Shown: positions 9,023 through 19,703, counted from the stretch's first letter. The stretch is DNA of 64,000 nt from Ruegeria meonggei (GCF_900172215.1 NZ_FWFP01000008.1:124001-188000); one strand, 5' to 3'. Notes: generated from the letters alone by a model not told the origin. Translations and numbers: made by a program.

Positions 9023-10369
9023 ATGACCCTTACACCCGAGAAAATCAGCCAAAACCTGCTGCACGCAGCCCGCACGGCCGGGGCAGAGGCAGCGGATGCG
9101 ATTGTGATCGATGGCTCTTCGGTGTCGGTCGAAGTGCGTGGCGAGGCGTTGGAACATGCGGAACGTTCAGAAGGCACCGATCTTGGCCTGCGGGTATTTC
9201 TGGGCAAAAGGCAGGCCATCGTATCCAGTTCGGACAGCCGCCCTGAAACGCTGACCGCGATGGCGGAACGCGCGGTCGCCATGGCCCGCGAGGCGCCCGA
9301 AGACCCGTTCACCGGATTGGCTGATGCTGACCTGCTGGCCCAGGACTGGGACCTGCAGGCGTTGGAGTTGTTTGACCCAAGCCCGGAACCCGCGGCCGAG
9401 GAATTGCTGCGTGATGCGCTGGCTGCCGAGGCCGCCGGGATGGCGGTTCGCGGCGTGTCGCAGGTGTCAGACGCGGCGGCCAGCTATGGAACCCATCGCG
9501 TGCATCTGGCGGCAAGTAACGGTTTTTCCGGCGGCTACATGCGCAGCAGCCGCTCGACCTCTTGCGTGGCAATCTCAGGCCAAGGCACAGGGATGGAGCG
9601 TGACTATGACGGCGACAGCCGTACCTTTCAAAGCGACCTCCGTAGCCCGGATGAGATCGGCCGAACCGCAGGCGAACGCGCCGTGGCACTGGTTGGGGCG
9701 CGAAAACCCGCAACCGGCACTTTCCCGGTTCTGTTTGACGAACGCATCTCATCCTCGTTGATCGGTCACTTGCTGGGGGCCAGCAACGGGGCGGCCATCG
9801 CCCGTGGTGCCTCGTGGTTGAAAGACAGCCTGGGCGAGCAGGTGCTGCCCAGCCACTTGTCCCTGATCGAAGATCCCCACCGACCTCGCACCTCAGGTTC
9901 GCGCCCCTTTGATGCCGAAGGATTGGCGACCCGGCGCAGAGCTGTTGTTGAAAACGGCATCCTGACCGGCTGGACACTGGATTTGTCCAGCGCCCGCAAA
10001 CTGGGCATGACCTCAACCGGCAATGCCGCGCGTGGCGTGTCTGGGCCGCCCTCGCCCAGCAACTGGAATCTGAGCCTGACGCAAGGCGACCAAAGCCGCG
10101 CAGACCTGTTGCGCGATATGGGAACGGGCCTGCTCGTTACCTCGATGATCGGATCGACGATCAACCCAAATACGGGCGATTATTCGCGCGGGGCCTCGGG
10201 TTTTTGGGTCGAGAATGGTGAAATCACGCACCCGGTCAATGAATGCACCATTGCAGGCAACCTGCGCGACATGCTGAAACGGATCATCCCGGCAAACGAT
10301 GCCCGCACCCACCTGTCGCGCGTTGTCCCGTCGGTGCTGATCGAGGGAATGACACTTGCCGGCACCTGA
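9023..10369 (+). CDS. pmbA: TldD/PmbA family metallopeptidase, PmbA-type
   Basis: Homologue of PmbA (TldE), the partner of TldD in a zinc-dependent protease that degrades unfolded peptides and matures some modified peptides. The 448-residue length and the N-terminal block EKISQNLLHAARTAGAEAADA, the central GLRVFLGKRQAIVSSSD and the C-terminal PNTGDYSRGASGFWVENGEI are typical PmbA segments. PmbA-type members lack the HExxxH zinc motif of TldD, and none is visible here. It leads a four-gene plus-strand run: it overlaps the phosphatase gene by 14 bases, and lipid A genes follow. Confidence 0.9.
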   Translation: MTLTPEKISQNLLHAARTAGAEAADAIVIDGSSVSVEVRGEALEHAERSEGTDLGLRVFLGKRQAIVSSSDSRPETLTAMAERAVAMAREAPEDPFTGLADADLLAQDWDLQALELFDPSPEPAAEELLRDALAAEAAGMAVRGVSQVSDAAASYGTHRVHLAASNGFSGGYMRSSRSTSCVAISGQGTGMERDYDGDSRTFQSDLRSPDEIGRTAGERAVALVGARKPATGTFPVLFDERISSSLIGHLLGASNGAAIARGASWLKDSLGEQVLPSHLSLIEDPHRPRTSGSRPFDAEGLATRRRAVVENGILTGWTLDLSSARKLGMTSTGNAARGVSGPPSPSNWNLSLTQGDQSRADLLRDMGTGLLVTSMIGSTINPNTGDYSRGASGFWVENGEITHPVNECTIAGNLRDMLKRIIPANDARTHLSRVVPSVLIEGMTLAGT

Positions 10370-11156
10370 TCTGCCCCTTCTGATCGACGCGGCGCTTGAA
10401 GCCGGAAAGATCGCCACCCAGTTTTCGGGCCGCACAGCGCAACGCTGGGACAAACCCGATGGTGCAGGCCCGGTGACCGAGGCTGATCTGGCCGTCAATG
10501 CGATGCTGGAACAGCGCCTGCCTGCCGCCCGCCCGGGATATGGCTGGCTAAGCGAAGAAACCGAGGACACCAGTGACCGGCTGACAAAAAGCCGCGTGTT
10601 CATCATTGATCCGATCGACGGCACCCGCAGCTTTGCCGAAGGCTCACGCACCTGGGCGCATTCGTTGGCTATTGCCGAGCAAGGCGAGGTGACCGCCGCA
10701 GTGATCTACCTGCCCTTGCGTGATCTTCTCTATGCCGCCGCCAAGGGGCAAGGTGCGACGCTGAACGGCGCGCCAATTGCCGTGTCACATGTGCCTGACC
10801 TGGAAATGGCCGAGATTCTGGCCGCCAAACCCAACCTGGACGCCCACCATTGGCGGCAGGGTCAGGTGCCGGATTTCAAACGAAATTACCGCCCGTCGCT
10901 GGCCTATCGCATGGCGCTGGTCGGGCAAGGCCGGTTCGACGGAATGCTGACCCTGCGACCCAGCTGGGAATGGGATATTGCAGCCGGGGATCTGATCATC
11001 CGCGAGGCCGGCGGCATTTGTTCCAATCGACAGGGTCAGCCCTTACGTTTCAACAACGCCCATCCACGCCTGAATGGTGTCCTCGCCGCCAGCACTGGCA
11101 TACATGCGGCGCTATATGCGCAACTCGATCCAGACAGTTCCGGGATCGCCTCATGA
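10356..11156 (+). CDS. Inositol monophosphatase-family enzyme (CysQ/IMPase-like)
   Basis: Metal-dependent phosphatase of the FIG superfamily. Motifs are all present: the metal-binding acidic residues in WLSEETED, the signature IIDPIDGTRSF, and the C-terminal SWEWDIAAGDLIIREAGG. Length (266) fits either 3'(2'),5'-bisphosphate nucleotidase (CysQ) or inositol-1-monophosphatase, and I cannot separate these by eye. It overlaps pmbA by 14 bases and the next gene by four (ATGA), so it is translationally tied to both. No sulfate-assimilation genes are adjacent. Confidence 0.88.
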   Translation: MPAPDLPLLIDAALEAGKIATQFSGRTAQRWDKPDGAGPVTEADLAVNAMLEQRLPAARPGYGWLSEETEDTSDRLTKSRVFIIDPIDGTRSFAEGSRTWAHSLAIAEQGEVTAAVIYLPLRDLLYAAAKGQGATLNGAPIAVSHVPDLEMAEILAAKPNLDAHHWRQGQVPDFKRNYRPSLAYRMALVGQGRFDGMLTLRPSWEWDIAAGDLIIREAGGICSNRQGQPLRFNNAHPRLNGVLAASTGIHAALYAQLDPDSSGIAS

Positions 11157-12388
11157 GCAAACCGCGCTCACTTAGCCTGGCCGCTTATCGCGTTCTGTCC
11201 TGGGGGGTGCAAAACAGCGCCGACACGCCCTATATCCCACGCCCCGAGGGTGAGTTGATATGGGTTCACATCAGCACGCAGGATCGCCAGCGCGCGGTTG
11301 TTGATTTCTGTCGCAGACTGCAACAGGCCCGACCCAGCCTGTCGGTGTTGCTGACTGCCCCGCCTGACGCCAACCTGACCCGGTGGGAAAGCGGGGGCTA
11401 CACACTGATAAACCTCCCGTCCGAACAGGGCGGTGCGGCGCGGGCATTTCTGGATAACTGGCGCCCGGATCTTGGATTGTGGGTCGGTGGCGCGCTGATG
11501 CCAAATGTCATCACCCGGGCCGAGGAACACGGCATTCCCCTGATTCTGATCGAGGCTGGCACGGATATTCAGGTCGCGCGCGGGGGTCGATGGCTGCCTG
11601 ACATCACGCGCTATACGTTCGACTGTTTCCAGACGATTCTGGCTACCACCTCTGAGACGACCCGAAACATCCGGCGGCTTGGAGTTGCCTCTGCCAAGGT
11701 AAAGCAAGCGCCCCCGTTGCATGTCAGCCCAAACCCCAAACCCTGGCCCGAAGACGAGTTGATCGAGACCAATCACGCCCTTGCAGGCAGGCCTGTCTGG
11801 CTTGCGGCATGGGTGCAAGACAAAGAGTTCATCTCGGTCCTCAGCGCCCACCGGCAAGCGACCCGGATGTTGCCCCGGCTGGCTCTGGTGTTGCAGGTTG
11901 CAGACATGACCGAGGCCGAGCCATTGAGGCGGCGGTTGGAAACCATGGACCTGCGCTGCGCCAACTGGGATAGCAGCGGTCAGATTGAAGACACGACCCA
12001 AGTCATCCTGTCCGCCATGCCCGAGGATCTGGGCCTGTGGTATCGGGTTTCTGCCGTGAGTTTTCTGGGCAGCTCACTGGAACGTGGTGCCGGGGGGCAC
12101 GATCCGCTTTACGCCGCAGCCTTGGGATCGGCGATCATTCACGGACCTTTTGTACACCGTCACCAGCAGCTATACGATCAGCTGAACCACGCAGACGCCG
12201 CCCGTGCCGTCAGAACGGCCACCGAACTGGGTGACGCGGTGGTCGAACTTTTGGCCCCGGATCGGGCCGCGGATATGGCGCTGTCCGGGTGGAAAATCGT
12301 GTCCGAGGGTGCCCCGCAGGCCGATCAGCTGATTGATCTGGTGCAAGACTGTCTGGATGAACGGAGCGCCGATCATGCGAGCACCTGA
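11153..12388 (+). CDS. Kdo transferase (WaaA/KdtA)-like glycosyltransferase
   Basis: A 411-residue protein with the two-domain layout of 3-deoxy-D-manno-octulosonic acid transferase, which adds Kdo to lipid A at the inner membrane. Support: position directly before lpxK, WVH near residue 40 where WaaA has its WxHA block, [14 protein letters not shown], and the C-terminal [20 protein letters not shown], which matches the family's donor-binding GGHN/EP region. It lacks the HAASVGE motif: the segment reads HISTQDR, so the acceptor-site catalytic glutamate appears lost. It may be a diverged paralogue with another donor or acceptor. The start at 11153 forms an ATGA overlap; it overlaps lpxK by 14 bases. 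Confidence 0.72.
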   Translation: MSKPRSLSLAAYRVLSWGVQNSADTPYIPRPEGELIWVHISTQDRQRAVVDFCRRLQQARPSLSVLLTAPPDANLTRWESGGYTLINLPSEQGGAARAFLDNWRPDLGLWVGGALMPNVITRAEEHGIPLILIEAGTDIQVARGGRWLPDITRYTFDCFQTILATTSETTRNIRRLGVASAKVKQAPPLHVSPNPKPWPEDELIETNHALAGRPVWLAAWVQDKEFISVLSAHRQATRMLPRLALVLQVADMTEAEPLRRRLETMDLRCANWDSSGQIEDTTQVILSAMPEDLGLWYRVSAVSFLGSSLERGAGGHDPLYAAALGSAIIHGPFVHRHQQLYDQLNHADAARAVRTATELGDAVVELLAPDRAADMALSGWKIVSEGAPQADQLIDLVQDCLDERSADHAST

Positions 12389-13373
12389 TTTCTGGAATAC
12401 CGCCCCGGATCACCTGGACCTGCGCGCCCGGGTGCTGGCCCCGCTGGGGCGTCTCTATGGGGCGGCAACTGCGCGTCGGATCGCATCAAAACCTGGTCTG
12501 AACCCCGGCGTGCCCGTCATCTGTGTCGGCAATCTTAACGCAGGTGGCACCGGCAAAACGCCGACCGTGATCTGGATAATCGAACAGCTGCGTGATGCCT
12601 GGCATCAAACCCATGTTGTCACCCGCGGCCATGGCGGATCACTGGAGGGTCCCGTTCGCGTCGATCCCGGTAAACACACCGCCGCACAGGTGGGGGACGA
12701 GCCGCTGTTGCTAGCTGCATTTGCTGATGTTTGGGTGGCCAAGGATCGCGCGGCTGGCGCACAGGCTGCCGCAGCGGCCGGAGCCACCGTGATTGTGTTG
12801 GATGACGGGTTTCAGAACCCGTCGGTGGCCAAGGATTTTTCGGTGATCGTTGTGGACGCGGTCAAAGGTTTTGGCAACGGGCTGTGCCTGCCAGCTGGCC
12901 CCCTGCGGGAACCGGTCGATATTGGCTTGCAACGCGCCGATCTGGTTCTGTCACTGGGCGAGGCCGAGGCGCAGGACCAGTTCTCAAGGCTCTGGCAAAA
13001 CAAGCTGACTGTCCCACACGCAACTGGTGCTGTCGCGCCGTTGCAAACTGGCATGGATTGGAGCGACACGCAGATTCTGGCCTTTGCCGGCATCGGCCAC
13101 CCCGAGAAGTTCTTTGCAACGCTGCGCGGCCTGGGTGCAACCCTGCTGCGAGCCGAAGCGCTGGACGACCACCAGCCGCTGACCCCGGCGCTGATGACAC
13201 GGTTGGAAAGCGAATCCCGGGTGTTGGGGGCGCAGATGGTCACAACAGAGAAAGACGCTGTGCGCCTTCCGGCAGCGTTTCGCAGCAAGGTGATCACTCT
13301 GCCCGTGCGTCTGGAAATCGATGAGGCTGACATGGTCCGGGACATGCTGTTGCAGATCGCCCCGTCGCCCTGA
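12375..13373 (+). CDS. lpxK: Tetraacyldisaccharide 4'-kinase
   Basis: Phosphorylates the 4' position of the lipid A disaccharide, the sixth step of the Raetz pathway, at the inner membrane. The 332-residue protein opens MRAPDFW and carries the P-loop-like [13 protein letters not shown] near residue 54, followed by [13 protein letters not shown], and VIVLDDGFQ, which holds catalytic and metal-binding acidic residues. The start at 12375 overlaps the upstream glycosyltransferase gene by 14 bases; a longer frame from 12333 adds only non-family residues. It ends the pmbA-to-lpxK run and is followed by a strong hairpin shared with the convergent thioredoxin-fold gene. Confidence 0.95.
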   Translation: MRAPDFWNTAPDHLDLRARVLAPLGRLYGAATARRIASKPGLNPGVPVICVGNLNAGGTGKTPTVIWIIEQLRDAWHQTHVVTRGHGGSLEGPVRVDPGKHTAAQVGDEPLLLAAFADVWVAKDRAAGAQAAAAAGATVIVLDDGFQNPSVAKDFSVIVVDAVKGFGNGLCLPAGPLREPVDIGLQRADLVLSLGEAEAQDQFSRLWQNKLTVPHATGAVAPLQTGMDWSDTQILAFAGIGHPEKFFATLRGLGATLLRAEALDDHQPLTPALMTRLESESRVLGAQMVTTEKDAVRLPAAFRSKVITLPVRLEIDEADMVRDMLLQIAPSP

Positions 13374-13380
13374 TTGGTGG

Positions 13381-13407
13381 AAAACGACCGGCCCGATAGG
13401 CCGGTCG
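13381..13407 (-). terminator. Intrinsic terminator between lpxK and DsbA-like gene
   Basis: Perfect nine-base arms CGACCGGCC (13385-13393) and GGCCGGTCG (13399-13407) around a five-base loop. Read on the minus strand it is followed by TTTT, which suits the DsbA-like gene ending at 13415; on the plus strand the same stem follows the lpxK stop by about a dozen bases. Confidence 0.75.
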
Positions 13408-13414
13408 CAAAAGC

Positions 13415-14080
13415 TTAGCTGCCCAGTTCAGCTTCGATAAGCTGCTTGAACTCTTCATAAGATTGGTTGTCGACCTGCTTGCCGTTCACGAGGAAAGACG
13501 GGGTCGCCTGAATACCATCACGCTCGGCGTTTTCCTGATACCAGGCCACCAGCGTTTGCGCGCGGGTGCCGTCCTGAAGGCAGGCCTCAAGCTGGTCATT
13601 GTCGATCCCGGCCAGACGGCCGATCTTGCGCAGCTCGTCCACGATTTCAGCCGGGCCCCCTGCTTTGGTCCATTCCGACTGGCCATCATAGATCAGGTCG
13701 GAAATGCCAAAGAATTTCTCGGGACCATCGCAGCGCGCGACCATTGAAGCCCACAGGCCATAGCGGTCAAAATACACTTCGCGATAGATGAACTTCACCT
13801 TGCCCGTGTCGATGAAATCCTTCTTGAGCTGTTTGAACGGCCCGGTGTGGAAATTCGCGCAATGCGGGCAGGTATAAGACGCATATTCGATGATCTCGAC
13901 CGGCGCGTCGTCGGCCCCTTGCACCATTTCGACGACGGTCGAGGTGTCCAGTTCAGCTTCTTGTGCCTGGGCGCTGCTGATCAGCGGATAGGAGGCGGAA
14001 TTGGAATTTGACGTCGACAGCCAATAGCCGCCAGCGGCCACGGCGACGGCCGTACAAATTCCGGTTGCAATACGGCTCAT
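13415..14080 (-). CDS. DsbA-family thioredoxin-fold protein, exported
   Basis: Periplasmic thiol-disulfide oxidoreductase of the DsbA/DsbG-like group. The 221 residues begin with a signal segment (ICTAVAVAAGGYWLSTS) and carry a CPHC active site in YTCPHCANFH, the same dipeptide as DsbA, followed by FKQLKKDFIDTGKVKFIYREV, typical of thioredoxin_4 domains. The C terminus has GIQATPSFLVNGKQV, where the cis-proline of the fold (TP) sits near the active site. It lies 14 bases downstream of the DciA-like gene on the same strand, so the two are probably cotranscribed. Substrate is unknown. Confidence 0.9.
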   Translation of the reverse strand: MSRIATGICTAVAVAAGGYWLSTSNSNSASYPLISSAQAQEAELDTSTVVEMVQGADDAPVEIIEYASYTCPHCANFHTGPFKQLKKDFIDTGKVKFIYREVYFDRYGLWASMVARCDGPEKFFGISDLIYDGQSEWTKAGGPAEIVDELRKIGRLAGIDNDQLEACLQDGTRAQTLVAWYQENAERDGIQATPSFLVNGKQVDNQSYEEFKQLIEAELGS

Positions 14081-14094
14081 TACTCAGCCCTTTC

Positions 14095-14601
14095 TTAGCG
14101 TTTTTGCTTGGATAAAACGTTACGGCCCAGACGTTCAAGGGCTGCGCGCAGATCACCATCGTGAACATCCTGCGCGGCCCGGTCCGCCTGGGCGGCGACT
14201 TCTGGTTCGGTCTTGGGTTTCGCTTGTTTCGGCTGGTGGTCGAAACTGGCCTGCCCCTCGGCAAATCCGGTCGGCGCGGTCTGGGTGATGCGCACCCGGC
14301 TGATCGCGTTATAGCCATAGACGGCATTCACCTTGCTGCGCAGCTGTTCCTTTTGCATCTCAAGCACCGGGGCCTGCGGTCCGGTGGTCAGAACGGTCAG
14401 GGTCGCGCCCATGCCGCCCTTGCCATAGCCCACCTTTACGGGGCTGGCGATGGCGGCCATATCCTGACCGACGATTTCAGCCCATCGGGTCAGCAGACGC
14501 GACACTGCAAAGCCCCGGCTTTCCCCGGCGCGCCTGATCTGGTCGTTCAGCAATGTCGCGGTGCGTTTGAACCCGCGGGTCGAAGAACGTCTGCGCTGCA
14601 T
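14095..14601 (-). CDS. DciA-like DUF721 protein
   Basis: DUF721 proteins include DciA, the replicative-helicase (DnaB) operator found in bacteria without DnaC. Residues 1-110 contain the family pattern: FKRTATLLNDQIRRAGESRGF, the W..IVG block (LLTRWAEIVGQDMA), and an N-terminal KH-like fold ending near SRVRITQT. Residues 115-168 are polar and probably disordered. I place the start at the ATG at 14601 (MQRRRSSTRG); the same frame stays open far upstream but that part lies under mutY. It is divergent from mutY, with about 80 bases between, and is followed closely by the DsbA-like gene. Confidence 0.82.
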   Translation of the reverse strand: MQRRRSSTRGFKRTATLLNDQIRRAGESRGFAVSRLLTRWAEIVGQDMAAIASPVKVGYGKGGMGATLTVLTTGPQAPVLEMQKEQLRSKVNAVYGYNAISRVRITQTAPTGFAEGQASFDHQPKQAKPKTEPEVAAQADRAAQDVHDGDLRAALERLGRNVLSKQKR

Positions 14602-14682
14602 CTGGTTTCCAACTCCTGCCCCACTATTGTAGAGGGCATATGAACAGGCGCCAGCGAAACCCGACAGGGAGATAGATAAAAC

Positions 14683-15738
14683 TTGCGTGAAACCAGTGAA
14701 ATTGACCTGAGCCGAACCCTGCTGAACTGGTACGACCACCACGCCCGTTCGATGCCATGGCGCGTGGGCCCGGCAGATCGGGCTGCAGGCGTGGTGCCGG
14801 ACCCCTATCGCATCTGGCTGTCCGAGGTGATGCTGCAACAAACGACAGTGGCTGCTGTGCGCGAGTACTTCCTTCGGTTCACCTCGCGCTGGCCAACGGT
14901 TCAGGCCCTTGCGGCCGCGCCTGACGACCAAGTCATGGGCGAATGGGCCGGGTTGGGCTATTACGCCCGCGCCCGAAATCTGCTGAAATGCGCGAGGGTT
15001 GTGACCGATGACCATGGCGGAGCATTCCCCGACACTTATGACTCCCTTCTGAAACTGCCGGGCATTGGCCCTTACACGGCCGCTGCGATCTCGGCCATTG
15101 CCTTTGATCGCTCGGAAACCGTTCTGGACGGCAATGTCGAAAGGGTCATGGCCCGGTTTTTTGACATCCACGACCCTCTGCCCGGTTCCAAACCACAGCT
15201 CAAGGAAAAAGCCGCTGTATTGACGCCGCGCCAGCGCCCCGGCGATTACGCGCAGGCAGTGATGGATCTGGGCGCGACGATCTGCACGCCGAAATCCCCG
15301 ACCTGTGGGATTTGTCCGCTGCGCGACCCTTGTCAGGCCCGTATGGCCGGAACGCAGCCTGACCTGCCGCGTAAAACACCGAAAAAGCCCAAACCAACCC
15401 GCTATGGGCATATCTACATCGCGCAAGCAGAGGACGGAGCGCTGTTGCTGCAGCGTCGCCCAGACAAAGGGTTGTTGGGTGGCATGCTGGGCTGGCCCGG
15501 TTCCGACTGGTCAGAGGCACCAGCCGAAACGCCGCCTTTTTCGGCCCAGTGGCATTCCCTTCCAGGCGAGGTGCGCCATACCTTTACCCATTTCCACCTG
15601 ATCCTGCGCATCTGGACAGCGCCCTTGCCTGAAAACACTATTCCAAACGGCCTACTTGTGATGGCGAAACACGCTTTTCGACCCGGCGATCTGCCGACGG
15701 TCATGCGCAAGGCCCATGATCTCTGGCGCAATCGGTAA
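14683..15738 (+). CDS. mutY: A/G-specific adenine glycosylase
   Basis: Removes adenine mispaired with 8-oxoguanine. The 351-residue protein has the helix-hairpin-helix LPGIGPYTAAAI with the following catalytic aspartate (VLDGNVERV), the 4Fe-4S cysteines in C-X6-C-X2-C-X5-C spacing (CTPKSPTCGICPLRDPC), and a C-terminal NUDIX-like 8-oxoG recognition domain (GLLGGMLGWPG, HTFTHFHL). The start is a TTG at 14683 giving MRETSEIDLS, with GGGAG about a dozen bases upstream; no ATG fits better, so the exact start is uncertain. It is divergent from the DciA-like gene. Confidence 0.95.
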   Translation: MRETSEIDLSRTLLNWYDHHARSMPWRVGPADRAAGVVPDPYRIWLSEVMLQQTTVAAVREYFLRFTSRWPTVQALAAAPDDQVMGEWAGLGYYARARNLLKCARVVTDDHGGAFPDTYDSLLKLPGIGPYTAAAISAIAFDRSETVLDGNVERVMARFFDIHDPLPGSKPQLKEKAAVLTPRQRPGDYAQAVMDLGATICTPKSPTCGICPLRDPCQARMAGTQPDLPRKTPKKPKPTRYGHIYIAQAEDGALLLQRRPDKGLLGGMLGWPGSDWSEAPAETPPFSAQWHSLPGEVRHTFTHFHLILRIWTAPLPENTIPNGLLVMAKHAFRPGDLPTVMRKAHDLWRNR

Positions 15739-15796
15739 CCCATTGTGACGATGTCGGTCTGGGACTAATCTCGGCGCAGTTGTACGGAGCCACTCG

Positions 15797-16933
15797 ATGA
15801 TCGCACCTGAGACCCTGTCACGCTGGCAATCGGCCCTTCCGTTCTGGGTCTCTTTCCTGCTGATTCCGTTGATCTGGGCCGCTGCCTTTGCCGGCGGCTG
15901 GTGGGTTCTGCTGGTGCCGCTGTCGACCTGGTGGGCCTTTGCTCTGCTGGATCGGTTGACTGGGCTAGCGCTGAACAACGCCGACCCCGACACGCCCGAC
16001 ACTGCGTTGCACTGGTATGTGCTGCTGACCAAAGCCTGGGTCCCAACACAGTTCCTGACGCTGTATGGACTGATCTGGTACACAACCCATACGGATCATC
16101 TGACCACACTGACCAAAATCGGGCTGTTCTTTGGCATGGGCGTGATATCCGGGACCATCGGCATCAACTACAGCCATGAGCTTATGCACCAGAAAGGGCG
16201 ATTGGAACGCTGGCTGGGGGACATCCTGCTGGCTATGGTCCTGTATTCGCATTTCAGGTCCGAGCACTTGCTGGTGCATCACCGCTATGTTGGCACCCCG
16301 CGCGACCCGGTCACCGCACGGTACAACGAGGGGTTCCACCGGTTTTACCCCCGTGTCTTGATACAATGCCTCGTCTCGGCCTTCCGGGCCGAGCGTGACA
16401 AACTGGCGCGCAAGGACCGCCCCTGGACCGACCGCGCCAACCCATTCTGGCGCTACTGGGCATTGCAGCTGGCCATGCTGGTGCTGGCCTTCGCGATCGG
16501 AGGCCTGCTCGGCGTTGCCCTGTTTTTGATTCAGGCAGGTGTCGCCATCTGGCAGCTTGAGCTGGTCAACTACGTGGAGCACTACGGCTTGACACGGAAG
16601 CATCTGGGTCAGGGAAAATACGAACATGTTCAGCCCCGTCATTCGTGGAACGCGTCACAAAAGGCGTCAAACTGGCTGCTGATCAACTTGCAACGACACT
16701 CGGACCACCACTACAAACCCAACCGCCGCTTTCCGCTGTTGCAACACCATTCCGAGGATGCCGCGCCGCAACTGCCCTATGGCTATCCGGTGATGACGGT
16801 TGCCGCGATGATCCCACCGCTCTGGCGGCGGGTGATGAACCCGCGCGTGCGGGCCTGGCGTCGACAGTACTACCCTGAAATCTCAGACTGGAAACCTTAC
16901 AACCGGTCGCAAAACCCGACGCCTGGGACCTGA
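15797..16933 (+). CDS. AlkB-type integral-membrane di-iron hydroxylase (alkane 1-monooxygenase family)
   Basis: Membrane non-heme di-iron enzyme of the AlkB/fatty acid hydroxylase group, which hydroxylates alkanes or alkyl chains using rubredoxin-type electrons. All family histidine boxes are visible: HELMH, EHLLVHH, LQRHSDHH, plus the NYVEHYG block. There are about five to six hydrophobic segments, beginning FWVSFLLIPLIWAAAFAGG. Length (378) is near the usual 380-400. No rubredoxin or alkane regulator is adjacent, so the substrate is not determined. The ATG at 15797 lies 58 bases after mutY; a hairpin follows the stop. Confidence 0.9.
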   Translation: MIAPETLSRWQSALPFWVSFLLIPLIWAAAFAGGWWVLLVPLSTWWAFALLDRLTGLALNNADPDTPDTALHWYVLLTKAWVPTQFLTLYGLIWYTTHTDHLTTLTKIGLFFGMGVISGTIGINYSHELMHQKGRLERWLGDILLAMVLYSHFRSEHLLVHHRYVGTPRDPVTARYNEGFHRFYPRVLIQCLVSAFRAERDKLARKDRPWTDRANPFWRYWALQLAMLVLAFAIGGLLGVALFLIQAGVAIWQLELVNYVEHYGLTRKHLGQGKYEHVQPRHSWNASQKASNWLLINLQRHSDHHYKPNRRFPLLQHHSEDAAPQLPYGYPVMTVAAMIPPLWRRVMNPRVRAWRRQYYPEISDWKPYNRSQNPTPGT

Positions 16934-16935
16934 CC

Positions 16936-16957
16936 GCAGCACGCGCCAGCGTGCTGC
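16936..16957 (+). terminator. GC-rich hairpin downstream of AlkB-type gene
   Basis: Perfect nine-base arms GCAGCACGC (16936-16944) and GCGTGCTGC (16949-16957) with a GCCA tetraloop, two bases after the stop codon. A second small hairpin, GCATC-TTT-GATGC, follows near 16977. Neither has a T tract, so termination strength is uncertain. Confidence 0.5.
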
Positions 16958-17017
16958 CTGGCCCAACGATCCGCATTGCATCTTTGATGCAGGGCAGATC
17001 GGCGGGAGCACCCTGTG

Positions 17018-18400
17018 CTACATCACCCAAACATCCATCGGGTATTCAACGCCGCGCACCGCCTTGTTGATATGCGCCTCGAACCCGGCCATGAGTTCGG
17101 CCGCGGTGTTGCCCTCCTGCTCCAATTGCACCCGCACCGCTTCGCTCAGGACAATCCGGGCCCGGAATTCGCGTGTCAGCGCCTCTAGCTTGGCGGCAAC
17201 GTTCACCGCATCTCCTATCACCGCAAACTCCAGACGATTGGCCCCAATATCGCCCAAAACCACCGAGCCATAGTGAACCCCGACCCCAACATGGATCTCG
17301 GGCTCGCCGGCCCTACGCCGCTCCAGATTCCAGCGGTTGATAACAGTAATCATATCCCGCGCGCAGGCCACCGCGTTGCTGGCATCCGACGGTGTCGGCA
17401 CTGGCGTGCCAAACGTGGCCATCAGACCATCGCCCAAGTATTTGTCCAATGTACCGTGATGGCGGAAGACCTCAGCCTCCATGCGTGCATGAAACCCGCG
17501 CAGAACTTCGATCACCTCATAGGGATCGCGACCGGCCGCATATTTGGTGAACCCGACAATATCGATGAACAGAACCGCTACATTCTCTTTGCGCACCTGC
17601 TTGAGAGGGTCGTCATTCTGGCTCAACTCCTCAACCACATTGGGTGAAAAGTACCGCGATAGATTAGCCCGTTCACGTTCCAGCCCCGCATTTGTCATCA
17701 ACAACAGATTGAGCCGCCGCATCGACACACCCAAAGTCACGGCCACCATCATGAACACAACCACCTGCTGAACGCGTATGGAGGATCTGAAACTATTAGG
17801 ATCTAGGATTTGAGCCATATCCGGGTATCCGGTCAGAGCGTCAGTCAATCGGGTGCTTATCTCTGGCATCGGTGTGGACACCCACCAGGCGATGATCCAA
17901 CCTACCGTCCACATCATGGCAGTCCAGGACCCGATAGCAATCACCGTCCGCCAGGAATAAGCCAGCGTACCCGCGGCCAGGATGATGAAAAAATACTGGA
18001 AATTGTCGAACCGGTATTGCATGGCCAACGGCCGCACATCGTCGCTGAACGGGTTTGGCACGATCATGCCCAAGGTCATGATCAGCAGATCGGCAAAGAT
18101 CAGCAGCAGCTCGGTCCGGGACTGGCCTACGCGACCTGCACGCTGGATTAGCCAGCCATTGGCGCAGATCAGCACCAAGATGAAGTGATACCAAAGCACA
18201 TCCCAATGCGGGTTGAGATAGATCAGCAAAACCCCGGTCAGCCCCATCGCGATCCAGCGGGCTCGAACAGCCAGTTCCAGCCCTTCGCGCTTATGCCGCT
18301 CCAATGCAGCCTCGGTGTATTTGTTTTCCACCTCGACCCTGTCGGGCTGCGTTCCAAAGAACCGCCCAAAACGGGAAACGCTGGCTGTGGTATCCGACAT
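17018..18400 (-). CDS. Membrane-bound class III adenylate/guanylate cyclase
   Basis: Makes a cyclic nucleotide, probably cAMP, under control of a membrane domain. Residues about 45-250 hold roughly six hydrophobic segments (for example WIAMGLTGVLLIYLN and YFFIILAAGTLAY), followed by a short coiled linker and the catalytic domain near residues 270-440. Metal-binding aspartates are in LFIDIVGFT and YLGDGLMATFG, and the adenine-contacting lysine in TLDKYLGD. In IGDAVNVAAKLE the usual transition-state arginine is a lysine, and the residue before VIGD is alanine where threonine or aspartate is common, so nucleotide specificity and activity are worth testing. It stands alone between the AlkB-type gene and ccrM. 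Confidence 0.9.
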   Translation of the reverse strand: MSDTTASVSRFGRFFGTQPDRVEVENKYTEAALERHKREGLELAVRARWIAMGLTGVLLIYLNPHWDVLWYHFILVLICANGWLIQRAGRVGQSRTELLLIFADLLIMTLGMIVPNPFSDDVRPLAMQYRFDNFQYFFIILAAGTLAYSWRTVIAIGSWTAMMWTVGWIIAWWVSTPMPEISTRLTDALTGYPDMAQILDPNSFRSSIRVQQVVVFMMVAVTLGVSMRRLNLLLMTNAGLERERANLSRYFSPNVVEELSQNDDPLKQVRKENVAVLFIDIVGFTKYAAGRDPYEVIEVLRGFHARMEAEVFRHHGTLDKYLGDGLMATFGTPVPTPSDASNAVACARDMITVINRWNLERRRAGEPEIHVGVGVHYGSVVLGDIGANRLEFAVIGDAVNVAAKLEALTREFRARIVLSEAVRVQLEQEGNTAAELMAGFEAHINKAVRGVEYPMDVWVM

Positions 18401-18469
18401 GGCTGGGGCTCCTTCACTGGGCCGTAAAGTATAGAAGGCTCATATCGAAACCTGGGGCGGATGAAAACA

Positions 18470-18494
18470 AAAGACCCCGCCGAAGACGGCGGGG
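18470..18494 (-). terminator. Intrinsic terminator of ccrM
   Basis: Arms CCCCGCCG (18475-18482) and CGGCGGGG (18487-18494) with an AAGA loop. Read on the minus strand the stem is followed by TCTTTTGTTTTC, a good T-rich tract. It lies about 50 bases after the ccrM stop and before the cyclase promoter region. Confidence 0.8.
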
Positions 18495-18545
18495 CAAGGC
18501 TTAGTGCCGTGTGTCAGGCCACAGGCACCGGCGGTATTGGTGTAA

Positions 18546-19658
<1,113 letters not shown>

Positions 19659-19703
19659 TCAAGTTCCACGGCGCTTTTGCGCTCATTTGGTTGAGACAAG
19701 GAT

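Noticed and set aside
10850..12388. Longer N terminus for the Kdo-transferase-like protein
   Set aside because: It would overlap the phosphatase gene in another frame by 300 bases; the ATGA overlap at 11153 is the natural start.
14095..15426. Minus-strand 443-codon frame extending the DciA-like gene
   Set aside because: The upstream part is antisense to mutY; the DUF721 homology begins at the ATG at 14601.
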